DNA of 11,946 bases. Origin: CBFGTA01 sp965651595 (lineage in GTDB: Bacteria > Actinomycetota > Actinomycetes > S36-B12 > UBA10799). The stretch's first letter is position 1, and the number at the start of each line of letters is the position of its first letter. The notes beneath the pieces are model-generated. The model was not told the origin of the DNA. It worked only from the letters and a program-made list of their open reading frames with translations, and ran no database searches. Both the position numbers and the translations under genes were made by a program. The DNA lies in assembly GCA_965651595.1 (NCBI GenBank), contig CBFGTA010000069.1, forward strand, positions 1 to 11,946, given 5' to 3'. Of this stretch, positions 6,233 to 11,946 are shown in pieces.

Positions 6233-8994
6233 TAGCCTCGACGTCCAATAATCAGGTCAGCGACCAGTCCGGTCCACCCCGTCTGGTGGGATGCACCGAT
6301 ACCTTCGCCGGTCTCACCATTGAAGTATTCGTGAAACAGCACGTCACTGTTCCAACGCGGGTCGCCCCGAAAAATGGGCGAGTCTCCCAATGCCGGGCGA
6401 TGGCCTTCCTGATCGGGAAGGAACAGACTGATGAGTCGGCGGCGCAGTTCGTGTGCCACTTCTTGCAGGTTCATCATGCGTCCGGATCCGGTGGGGCATT
6501 CGACCGTGAAATCCGCTCCCAGATACAGGTGGTAGCGTTCGAGCGCCTCGATGATCAAGTGATTAATTGGGAACCAGACCGGTCCTCGCCAGTTGGAGTT
6601 TCCTCCGTACATCTCGGTGCGAGACTCGGCCGGTTCGTAGTCGACCATGAAGGTCTCGCCATCGACTTCAATCGAGAACGGGTGCTCGTGATGGATCTTA
6701 GACAGCGAACGAATTCCGAACGGTGACAGGAACGAATCCTCGCTCAGCATCTCCACGAGCACGAGGCGCAAGCGGTCAGGGTCGACCACAGTCAGCAGCA
6801 ACTTGGATCCGCTGGCTTCGTCAGTGCGGTACACGAAGCCGGCGCGGTTCGGGTCTGGAGTGTCGAGTCCACGACGCCGAACGAACTGGCTGAACCGTCG
6901 TTCGAGTCGGCGCGCATGTTTCAGGTAGGAGTCGTTTCCCGAATCAATGTAAGTCGCTGCCAGTACCGGGATGAGCCCCACGATGCTCTTGACCCGCAGC
7001 GGACGAGATTGCCCCGAATCAGTCACGAGTTGGTCGTAGAAGAACCCATCCTCGGGGTCCCACAAGCCAGCCTCGGTGATGCCGTCGCAGATGCCCGCGA
7101 AGTGTTCGAGGAACTTGAGGATCATGGGTCGATAGGCATCGTCGTGTTTGGATAGCCGCAAAGCCATCCGAAGCATCATCAGGCAGTAGAAGGCCATCCA
7201 CGCGGTACCGTCGGCCTGGTTCAGGTGGCTGTCGGGCGGGACGTGCGTCCGATCGATCGGGCCGATGTTGTCGAGGCCGAGAAAACCACCTTGAAAGACG
7301 TTGTTTCCGCGGGGGTCGACGCGGTTAACCCACCAGGTGAAGTTGATCAGCAACTTCTGAAACACCGTTGCCAGGAAGACATTGTCCCGCGAGCCGTCGA
7401 TTTCATACACCCGCAATGCAGCCCACGCATGAACCGGAGGGTTGCGGTCGTCGAAGGACCATTCGTAGGCAGGTATCGCCCCGTTGGGGTGCATGTACCA
7501 CTCGCGCAGCATTACCGACAGTTGGTACTTAGCGAACTCGGGATCAATATGGGCGAAAACCACTGTGTGGAAAGCCAAGTCCCACGCTGCGAACCAGGGA
7601 TATTCCCAACTATCTGGCATCGACAGCACGTCGTAGGCGTCGACATGTCTCCAGCTCGTGTTGCGGACGTGCTTGTGCCCGGGGGGTGGGGCAGGTTCGA
7701 GGGGATCGCCGTCGAGCCACAGTTTCACGTCGTAGCGGTAGAACTGCTTCGACCAGATCATCCCCGCGAACGCTTGTCGCAACACGAGCGCCTCATCGGG
7801 TGTGCGACCGTCCGGCGTGATGGCGCAATAGAACTCGTCGGCCTCGGACTCCCGTACGGCCATGATTGCTTCGTGGTCAGCTCCTGCCCAGCCGGGGTCG
7901 GCCGTGTCTCCGGCACTCGGCGACCACAAGCGCAGACGAACCTCGGCAGTCTCTCCCGGCCCGGCTTCAAATCGGTACCAGTGGGCTGCCTTGGTGCCGA
8001 GTTGCTCCGGATTGACCGTGGGAGACCCGGCAACCAAGTGATCGTTGATTCCGTCCTTGAAGTAGTGTCCACCGTGGTCTGCGGTGTATCCCCACAGCTT
8101 CTCGGTGTTGCTCGTGTTATCGCAGAACAGCGCTTGCGGGTATTGCCCGTCAGGGCCCTGGGCAGCGTCGAGATGGTAGGTGCCCGCCCGCCAATGGTCA
8201 GCCACGATTGTGCTGGACCCGTTGGGTCGCCGAACCAGTCGAGCCTCGGGACGGCGGTGACGGCGACCCCAGGACCACGTGTCACGGAACCACAGCTGGC
8301 CCAGGACATCGAGCCGTGCGGGATCCGGTCCGTTGTTGGTGGCGCGGATGCGGATGTAGATGTCTGTTGGATCGTTCTTGGCGTAGTCGACGTCGATCGT
8401 CCAGTAGCGGTCCTCATCGAATATTCCCGTGTCGATGAGTTCGTACTCGCGTTCAGCTCGTGTGCGGCTCGCATTAGTGGCGACCAGGTCGTCATAAGGG
8501 AACGACTGTTGAGGGTAGTGGTACCTCCAGGACAGCCACGAGTGCGACGGCGTTGCGTCCCGATACCAGTAGTACTCCTTGACGTCCTCGCCGTGGTTGC
8601 CTTCCGGCCCGCTGAGGCCAAACAAGCGTTCTTTGATGTGTGGATCTTTGCCATTCCACACCGCAATCCCGAAACACAGGTCTTGCCAGATCGTGCTGAT
8701 GCCAGCCAATCCGTCTTCGCTCCAGCGGTAGGCGCGCGACATCGACTGGTTGTAAGGGAAGTAGCTCCAGGCGTCTCCGTTGTCGGAATAGTCTTCACGC
8801 ACAGTGCCCCAGGCCCGCTCGGAGACATAGGGGCCCCATTCGTACCACGGTCCAGCCTCCTCCGGGCCAAGCTGGATGTCGCCCGCCTCGGCCACTCGCT
8901 GGCCTTCGCTGGTACCTGAATAGGGGGGATCGGGGGCTTCGTCACCGGGAGGGGGCGGTAAGAGAGACGGCTTTTCGCCCGAGGCTTCCGACAT
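6232..8994 (-). CDS. Glycoside hydrolase, GH63-like / MGH1-type glucosidase
   Basis: 920-residue probable cytoplasmic enzyme; no signal peptide or membrane segment is visible. The N-terminal part (about 35-400) has the beta-rich look of the GH63 N-domain (GPWYEWGPYVSERAWGTVRE, SRAYRWSEDGLAGI). The (alpha/alpha)6 catalytic part follows: FAAWDLAFH has Asp472, the likely general acid by analogy with GH63 enzymes, and GGNSNWRGPVWFPINH around Trp802 forms the conserved substrate wall near the C-terminus. Known GH63 activities include processing alpha-glucosidase I, YgjK-like glucosidases and mannosyl- or glucosylglycerate hydrolases; this long form is usually annotated only as glucosidase. I chose ATG 8994 (GCAGG at 9003-9007, 8 nt away) over the longer frame to 9081, because the extra 29 residues are Pro/His-rich and run into the divergent gene. 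The glgM/glgC neighbourhood suggests an alpha-glucan or glucoside substrate, by inference. Confidence 0.85.
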   Translation of the reverse strand: MSEASGEKPSLLPPPPGDEAPDPPYSGTSEGQRVAEAGDIQLGPEEAGPWYEWGPYVSERAWGTVREDYSDNGDAWSYFPYNQSMSRAYRWSEDGLAGISTIWQDLCFGIAVWNGKDPHIKERLFGLSGPEGNHGEDVKEYYWYRDATPSHSWLSWRYHYPQQSFPYDDLVATNASRTRAEREYELIDTGIFDEDRYWTIDVDYAKNDPTDIYIRIRATNNGPDPARLDVLGQLWFRDTWSWGRRHRRPEARLVRRPNGSSTIVADHWRAGTYHLDAAQGPDGQYPQALFCDNTSNTEKLWGYTADHGGHYFKDGINDHLVAGSPTVNPEQLGTKAAHWYRFEAGPGETAEVRLRLWSPSAGDTADPGWAGADHEAIMAVRESEADEFYCAITPDGRTPDEALVLRQAFAGMIWSKQFYRYDVKLWLDGDPLEPAPPPGHKHVRNTSWRHVDAYDVLSMPDSWEYPWFAAWDLAFHTVVFAHIDPEFAKYQLSVMLREWYMHPNGAIPAYEWSFDDRNPPVHAWAALRVYEIDGSRDNVFLATVFQKLLINFTWWVNRVDPRGNNVFQGGFLGLDNIGPIDRTHVPPDSHLNQADGTAWMAFYCLMMLRMALRLSKHDDAYRPMILKFLEHFAGICDGITEAGLWDPEDGFFYDQLVTDSGQSRPLRVKSIVGLIPVLAATYIDSGNDSYLKHARRLERRFSQFVRRRGLDTPDPNRAGFVYRTDEASGSKLLLTVVDPDRLRLVLVEMLSEDSFLSPFGIRSLSKIHHEHPFSIEVDGETFMVDYEPAESRTEMYGGNSNWRGPVWFPINHLIIEALERYHLYLGADFTVECPTGSGRMMNLQEVAHELRRRLISLFLPDQEGHRPALGDSPIFRGDPRWNSDVLFHEYFNGETGEGIGASHQTGWTGLVADLIIGRRG

Positions 8995-9023
8995 GGCATA
9001 AGCCTGCCGCAGGGGCGGAGCGT

Positions 9024-9029
9024 TAGCCT
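9024..9029 (+). promoter_or_regulatory. Putative -10 hexamer (TAGCCT) for the unknown gene
   Basis: A TANNNT hexamer in the 87-bp divergent spacer 8995-9081. It would start a transcript near 9036, leaving a leader of about 46 nt that contains the GAGGA ribosome site at 9068-9072. This is a short, common motif without a recognisable -35 box, so support is weak. Confidence 0.25.
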
Positions 9030-9067
9030 GGTGAGCAGGCCCCGAGCTCACCGGATGGCCATGACGC

Positions 9068-9072
9068 GAGGA
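9068..9072 (+). promoter_or_regulatory. Ribosome binding site (GAGGA) that decides the start of the unknown gene
   Basis: GAGGA stands 9 nt before a GTG at 9082. The alternative in-frame starts (GTG 9031, ATG 9055, ATG 9061) have no comparable purine tract at proper distance and no TANNNT hexamer 6 nt upstream, so the GTG at 9082 is preferred. Confidence 0.5.
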
Positions 9073-9081
9073 TGGAAGCAC

Positions 9082-10641
9082 GTGGCAGAAACGAACCGAA
9101 CCCCCTGGCCGGTGGCACTAGTCGGGGTCGACGAAGTTGGACTTGAGGTGGCGGAGGAGGTTGCCGCTGGCTGCGGTGTCGTGGCTATTGGCCCCATTAG
9201 CGCGTTCGGCGAAGGCTGCTCCGAACTCGACTCGGTGTGGAGCGTGCTCGATGCTCCCACCAGCGACCTTGTTCCAGCTGTGGCACTGGTGGGGGCGACT
9301 GACTCGGTTGGGGATATTCGCGCCCTCATCGCCGCGATCACATCCGCCGATCCAGGGCTGCGGCCACGAATCTGGCCGATGTTCGTCGCCGGATCCCCCG
9401 CTGGCCTTAGCAATTGGGAGCATCCGCTGACCGCGGCGGACCTGTCCCTCGTGGATGTGGCGATCTCCACTCTGGGCGCTCCCACCACCGAAGACACGGT
9501 GCGTGCATTGGTGGCGTGGATGAGGCTCAAAGTTCCGGCTCCGGCCAGCGTCCTGGGGCAACTCGCTGACGTCAACGGTCGGCGATGCCAATTTGTGGTG
9601 CTAGGTGCACACGCCGTTGGCGAAGCATTCCCGGCCGGTAGATCCAGCCAGTCCCCTCAGGTTGGCCAACCCGTGGATGCAGCGGCCGTACCGGTTCCGG
9701 CCGAACTTTCTGAGGCGGCCGAGGAGGCAGTTGCCCAATCCACTGCCTTGCAAGGTCTTGACGCGTCCGCCGCAGCCCTTGTGGGCGCAGTGGCTGCATC
9801 CGATCAGGTCGACGTCGCGGCCGTTGTCCAAGCCGAAACCGAGTTTTCGACGGCGCTCGGATCGGCCGTAGTAGCTGGTCTCGCGCGTGCCCGCGAGGAC
9901 CTGCTCCCCCTGATCTGTGGTACAGCGGACGCAGCTGCCACCGACGGGTTCCAAGCAGCGGCACGAACGACGGAGCCGGAAACAGCGACGGAGCCGGAAA
10001 CAGTGGCGGAGCCGGAAACAGTGGCGCAAACGGCTGACGAGCAGCGACTCCAGAGGCAGCCCGTTGGCAGCAGCCGGCCCCGAACAGAGATCGTGGCCGA
10101 GTGGATTTCGTTGGCCACGAAGGGCCCGATGGGTCGCATGTGGCACCGCGGGAATATCAGTCGCTGTGCCGATGAGCTGCTCGTGGCCGTGGAGTCAGAG
10201 GCAGCCGCCGCCCGCTCGGACACTCAGTCGCAACTACTCCGATGGGTGACGGAACAATGGCAGGCCCAGCTGCAGCTTGCTCTGAACGCGGCCAACGACA
10301 CCCCTGCCCATCCGAGTGGGCTCGATAGTGCTGCCCAAGCGCGGGTGCGGGATGCGATGTCCGAATGCCGCCCTTGGACGCCGGTCGATCCCGCCCGAGT
10401 CGAGCGTAGTTGGGGTCAGGGACTCGCCTCGGCTCGCAAGTATCTCTTTGGAGTGCCCGCCAGTGCGCGGGAACTCTTCGACGAACCGGACGTGATGGTC
10501 GCCGCCACCTTGACCGACATCCCAGATATCGAAGAATTGGTCGTATTGGCCGCCCAATACGGCATACCCGGGCACGCGTTGGAGCCGAGCACCTCAGACG
10601 GGTCCGAACAGAATGACGACCGGGACCGTTCTCAGGCATAG
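9082..10641 (+). CDS. Unrecognised protein with tandem EPET repeat, between GH63-like and glgM genes
   Basis: 519 residues from the preferred GTG start; 536 if GTG 9031 is used. I do not recognise a family. Residues 1-180 look like an alternating alpha/beta domain: a strand-Gly start (PVALVGVDEVG), then VALVGA and RIWPMFVAG. There is no Walker A, FtsZ GGGTGTG or Rossmann GxGxxG signature. The middle (about 185-330) is rich in Ala, Val and Glu and holds three 6-residue repeats (TEPETA, TEPETV, AEPETV; 297-314). The C-terminal region (about 330-505) is mostly helical, with motifs such as GPMGRMWHRGNISRCADELL, followed by an acidic polar tail. No signal peptide or transmembrane helix is evident, so it is probably cytoplasmic. 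It is divergent from the GH63-like gene and convergent with glgM (6-bp gap), which hints at, but does not show, a role in glucan metabolism. Coding is supported by length and G/C at third positions. Confidence 0.8.
   Translation: MAETNRTPWPVALVGVDEVGLEVAEEVAAGCGVVAIGPISAFGEGCSELDSVWSVLDAPTSDLVPAVALVGATDSVGDIRALIAAITSADPGLRPRIWPMFVAGSPAGLSNWEHPLTAADLSLVDVAISTLGAPTTEDTVRALVAWMRLKVPAPASVLGQLADVNGRRCQFVVLGAHAVGEAFPAGRSSQSPQVGQPVDAAAVPVPAELSEAAEEAVAQSTALQGLDASAAALVGAVAASDQVDVAAVVQAETEFSTALGSAVVAGLARAREDLLPLICGTADAAATDGFQAAARTTEPETATEPETVAEPETVAQTADEQRLQRQPVGSSRPRTEIVAEWISLATKGPMGRMWHRGNISRCADELLVAVESEAAAARSDTQSQLLRWVTEQWQAQLQLALNAANDTPAHPSGLDSAAQARVRDAMSECRPWTPVDPARVERSWGQGLASARKYLFGVPASARELFDEPDVMVAATLTDIPDIEELVVLAAQYGIPGHALEPSTSDGSEQNDDRDRSQA
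9970..10023 (+). repeat. Three in-frame 18-bp tandem repeats encoding (T/A)EPET(A/V)
   Basis: Units 9970-9987, 9988-10005 and 10006-10023 share the core GAGCCGGAAACAG and differ only at the outer codons (ACG or GCG first, GCG or GTG last). They sit in the disordered-looking linker of the unknown protein. Because the unit is a multiple of three, copy number can change without breaking the frame. Confidence 0.9.
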
Positions 10642-10647
10642 GCCGCT

Positions 10648-11805
10648 TCAGCTGGCGCCAGCTGCTCGGTAAACGTTGATCGTTTGTCGGGCGATGGCCT
10701 CCCAGCCGAACGATTCGACGGCCCGTGCTCGCCCACGTATGCCCATCCCCTTGGCGGCCAGCGGGTCGGCAGCTACTCGGTTGACGGCATCGGCAAAGGC
10801 CTTCTCGAATGCTCGCGGCTCCCGTTCGTCATAGGGCACCAGGATTCCCGTTTCTCCGTCGACGACTACCTCAGGGATTCCTCCGACCGCGCTCGCGACT
10901 ACTGGAGCCTCGCAACCCATTGCTTCAAGGTTGACGATCCCGAGTGGTTCGTAGATCGAGGGGCAGGCGAAGAGCAGTGCGTGGCTGAGGAGCTGAATGA
11001 CATCATCTCGGCTGAGTTGACCGTCGAGCCAGTGGACCGCCGGCCGGGTCTGCTTGAGTTCTGCGATCAAACTCGCAACCTCGGCGCCGAGTTCCGGGGT
11101 GTCAGGACTGGCAGCACACAGGACGAGTGGGACAGACTCGTCGAACATTCTGGCGGCTTGGAGCAGATGAGAAATCCCCTTCTGTCGCGTGATGCGGCCA
11201 ACGAACAGGACATAAGGCTGCGAGGGGTCGATTCCGTGACGTTCGAGGGCATCTGTACCGTCGACGCGCCGGTAGACGTTGGTGTTGATCCCGTTGTACA
11301 CCACGTGCACTTTGTCGGGATCCACGAACGGGTAGCAGTCCAAGACGTCGGCCTTCATTCCGCTACTGACCGCGATGAGGGCATCGGCGTTCTGGTAACT
11401 GATCTGTTCGACCCACGACGAAATCCGGTAACCGCCACCGAGCTGCTCAGCCTTCCACGGTCGTCGCGGCTCAAGGGAATGCGCCGTGATGACGTGGGGC
11501 ACGTCGTGGAGCAGCTTGGACAGGTGGCCGCCCATGTTGGCGTACCAGGTATGTGAATGGACGACGGCCGCCTCGGCTGTTCGATCAGCCATTTCAACGT
11601 CGACGCCGAGTGTCTTCAGCGCCGGGTTAGCGTTGAGGAGATTGGGTGGTACGGGATAGGCGGTGGCGTCGGGACGTTCGCCTCCGAAGCAATGCACATC
11701 GACGTCGATGAAGCGACGCAGCTGGGCTACGAGATGTTCAACGTGAACTCCCGCTCCGCCGTACACTTCCGGTGGCCATTCACGGGTCAGGATTGCAGCT
11801 CGCAC
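10648..11805 (-). CDS. glgM: GT4 alpha-glucan / maltose-1-phosphate synthase (actinobacterial GlgM/GlgA type)
   Basis: 385-residue cytoplasmic glycosyltransferase. It uses ADP-glucose to extend alpha-1,4-glucan or, in mycobacteria, to form maltose-1-phosphate that feeds the GlgE pathway. It is of the short GT4 kind, not the roughly 480-residue GT5 GlgA of E. coli. Readable marks: N-terminal Gly-rich loop REWPPEVYGGAGVHVEHL (8-25); HSHTWYAN; ITAHSLEP; YNGINTNVY; the donor-phosphate pair Arg204 and Lys209 in GRITRQKG; and the retaining-GT EX7E motif Glu286 and Glu294 (EPLGIVNLE). The GTG at 11805 follows TAGGGT with 6 nt between, a -10 element or an AGGG ribosome site. The gene is divergent from glgC, the supplier of ADP-glucose, as in mycobacteria (Rv1212c/Rv1213). 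The symbol glgA is also used for this protein. Confidence 0.92.
   Translation of the reverse strand: MRAAILTREWPPEVYGGAGVHVEHLVAQLRRFIDVDVHCFGGERPDATAYPVPPNLLNANPALKTLGVDVEMADRTAEAAVVHSHTWYANMGGHLSKLLHDVPHVITAHSLEPRRPWKAEQLGGGYRISSWVEQISYQNADALIAVSSGMKADVLDCYPFVDPDKVHVVYNGINTNVYRRVDGTDALERHGIDPSQPYVLFVGRITRQKGISHLLQAARMFDESVPLVLCAASPDTPELGAEVASLIAELKQTRPAVHWLDGQLSRDDVIQLLSHALLFACPSIYEPLGIVNLEAMGCEAPVVASAVGGIPEVVVDGETGILVPYDEREPRAFEKAFADAVNRVAADPLAAKGMGIRGRARAVESFGWEAIARQTINVYRAAGAS
10649..10664. repeat. Perfect 16-bp palindrome at the glgM stop codon
   Basis: CAGCTGGCGCCAGCTG reads identically on both strands. It covers the last codons of glgM and two bases of its TGA stop (10650-10648), 8 bp after the stop of the convergent unknown gene. 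As RNA it could form a 6-bp stem with a 4-nt loop on either strand, so a bidirectional terminator role is possible. No T-run follows on either side. Confidence 0.5.
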
Positions 11806-11811
11806 ACGCTT

Positions 11812-11817
11812 ACCCTA
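11812..11817 (-). promoter_or_regulatory. Putative -10 hexamer (TAGGGT) or AGGG ribosome site for glgM
   Basis: TAGGGT on the minus strand ends 6 nt before the GTG at 11805, the same hexamer and the same distance as at the antiporter gene. The embedded AGGG (11813-11816) also fits as a Shine-Dalgarno site (7 nt). Confidence 0.4.
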
Positions 11818-11838
11818 GACATTGCTGACGATTTTGGC

Positions 11839-11871
11839 TCGGCAGTGCCGAACTGCAGTGCCCCTATGGGG
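11839..11871. promoter_or_regulatory. Candidate operator region between glgM and glgC (two dyads, one direct repeat)
   Basis: Three elements lie in the 120-bp divergent spacer (11806-11925). TCGGCAGTGCCGA at 11839-11851 is a dyad with 6-bp arms around one base. CCCCTATGGGG at 11861-11871 is a dyad with 4-bp arms around TAT, centred at 11866. GCAGTGCC occurs twice as a direct repeat (11842-11849 and 11855-11862). The second dyad lies almost exactly midway between the glgM (11805) and glgC (11926) starts. A shared regulator of glycogen synthesis could bind here, but no regulator is known from the sequence. Confidence 0.4.
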
Positions 11872-11913
11872 TGATTCGAGCCAGACAGACAGGAAACCTG
11901 GGGGCCCGACGAG

Positions 11914-11919
11914 TAGGTT
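11914..11919 (+). promoter_or_regulatory. Putative -10 hexamer (TAGGTT) for leaderless glgC
   Basis: TAGGTT ends 6 nt before the GTG at 11926. It can be read as a -10 element placing transcription start on the GTG. The AGG inside it (11915-11917, 8 nt from the start) is a weak alternative ribosome site. Confidence 0.4.
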
Positions 11920-11925
11920 GATCCC

Positions 11926-11946
11926 GTGCGACAAAAACCTCATGTC
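11926..11946 (+). CDS. glgC: Start of glgC, glucose-1-phosphate adenylyltransferase (truncated by window end)
   Basis: Only seven codons are in the window, GTG then RQKPHV. Actinobacterial GlgC proteins begin with a short stretch ending in Pro-His-Val just before the LGIVLAGG nucleotide-binding loop, and glgC stands divergent to the GT4 glycogen synthase gene in mycobacteria. Both the peptide and the position fit. GlgC makes ADP-glucose from ATP and glucose-1-phosphate, the donor for the neighbouring GlgM. The identification rests on context plus seven residues; the next few codons would settle it. Confidence 0.65.

Noticed and set aside
7225..8919. A 564-codon open frame on the plus strand opposite the GH63-like gene
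   Set aside because: It is fully antisense to a gene with strong family motifs, and its peptide shows no domain. It arises from codon bias in G+C-rich DNA, where the strand opposite a real gene often lacks stops.
7758..8999. A 413-codon minus-strand frame starting 5 bp upstream of the GH63-like start
   Set aside because: It is a frame-shifted reading of the GH63-like gene. The peptide is Arg/Thr/Pro-rich and has no motif, whereas the chosen frame has full-length homology marks.
8995..9081. Longer N-terminus for the GH63-like protein (frame open to ATG 9081)
   Set aside because: It would add a Pro/His/Ala-rich stretch lacking family similarity and use up the whole divergent spacer needed for two promoters.
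9109..9400. Possible FtsZ/tubulin-like or Rossmann domain at the start of the unknown protein
   Set aside because: The VALVGVDEVG start resembles a nucleotide-binding strand and turn, but the glycine signature motifs (GxGxxG, GGGTGTG) are absent, so no nucleotide-binding function can be claimed.
10684..11556. A 290-codon open frame on the plus strand inside glgM
   Set aside because: It is antisense to glgM, whose catalytic residues are all readable, and it has no ribosome site or recognisable domain.

Overview
The window comes from a G+C-rich bacterium, most likely an actinobacterium (Actinomycetota). The evidence is codon use with G/C at most third positions, frequent GTG starts, a GT4-type glycogen synthase (GlgM/GlgA) divergent from a glgC start, a membrane-anchored Abhydrolase_9 protein, and start regions that look leaderless. 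Mycobacteria have the same divergent glgA(glgM)/glgC layout, but the order or genus cannot be fixed from this sequence. I see no tRNA, rRNA, CRISPR array, insertion sequence or prophage gene. No stretch above 300 bases lacks a gene.

Layout. 1-253: an open frame running in from the window edge, possibly the 3' end of an upstream gene, then a short spacer. 254-1930 (-): a 14-helix DHA2-type drug/proton antiporter. 2034-4115 (+): a membrane-anchored alpha/beta-hydrolase, divergent from the antiporter. 4112-5143 (-): a full-length Sua5-type threonylcarbamoyl-AMP synthase for tRNA t6A. It shares a CTAG stop overlap with the hydrolase. 5153-6070 (-): an exported L,D-transpeptidase that sits just upstream of the Sua5 gene and probably forms a two-gene operon with it. 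6232-8994 (-): a large GH63-like (MGH1-type) glycoside hydrolase. 9082-10641 (+): a protein I do not recognise, divergent from the hydrolase and carrying a tandem hexapeptide repeat. 10648-11805 (-): GlgM/GlgA-type glucosyltransferase. 11926-11946 (+): the first seven codons of glgC.

How they fit together. The right third is alpha-glucan metabolism. GlgC makes ADP-glucose. GlgM transfers the glucose to alpha-glucan or to glucose-1-phosphate, giving maltose-1-phosphate. The GH63 enzyme may trim an alpha-glucoside or glucan. The unknown protein between the two enzymes is the best candidate here for something undescribed. The left part holds cell-envelope and housekeeping functions: transport, a membrane serine hydrolase, peptidoglycan 3-3 cross-linking and tRNA modification.

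The most striking non-coding signal is positional. Four starts (antiporter, membrane hydrolase, glgM, glgC) each have a TANNNT hexamer ending exactly 6 nt before the start codon. That is the geometry expected for leaderless mRNAs. The glgM/glgC intergenic region also carries a dyad centred midway between the two starts.
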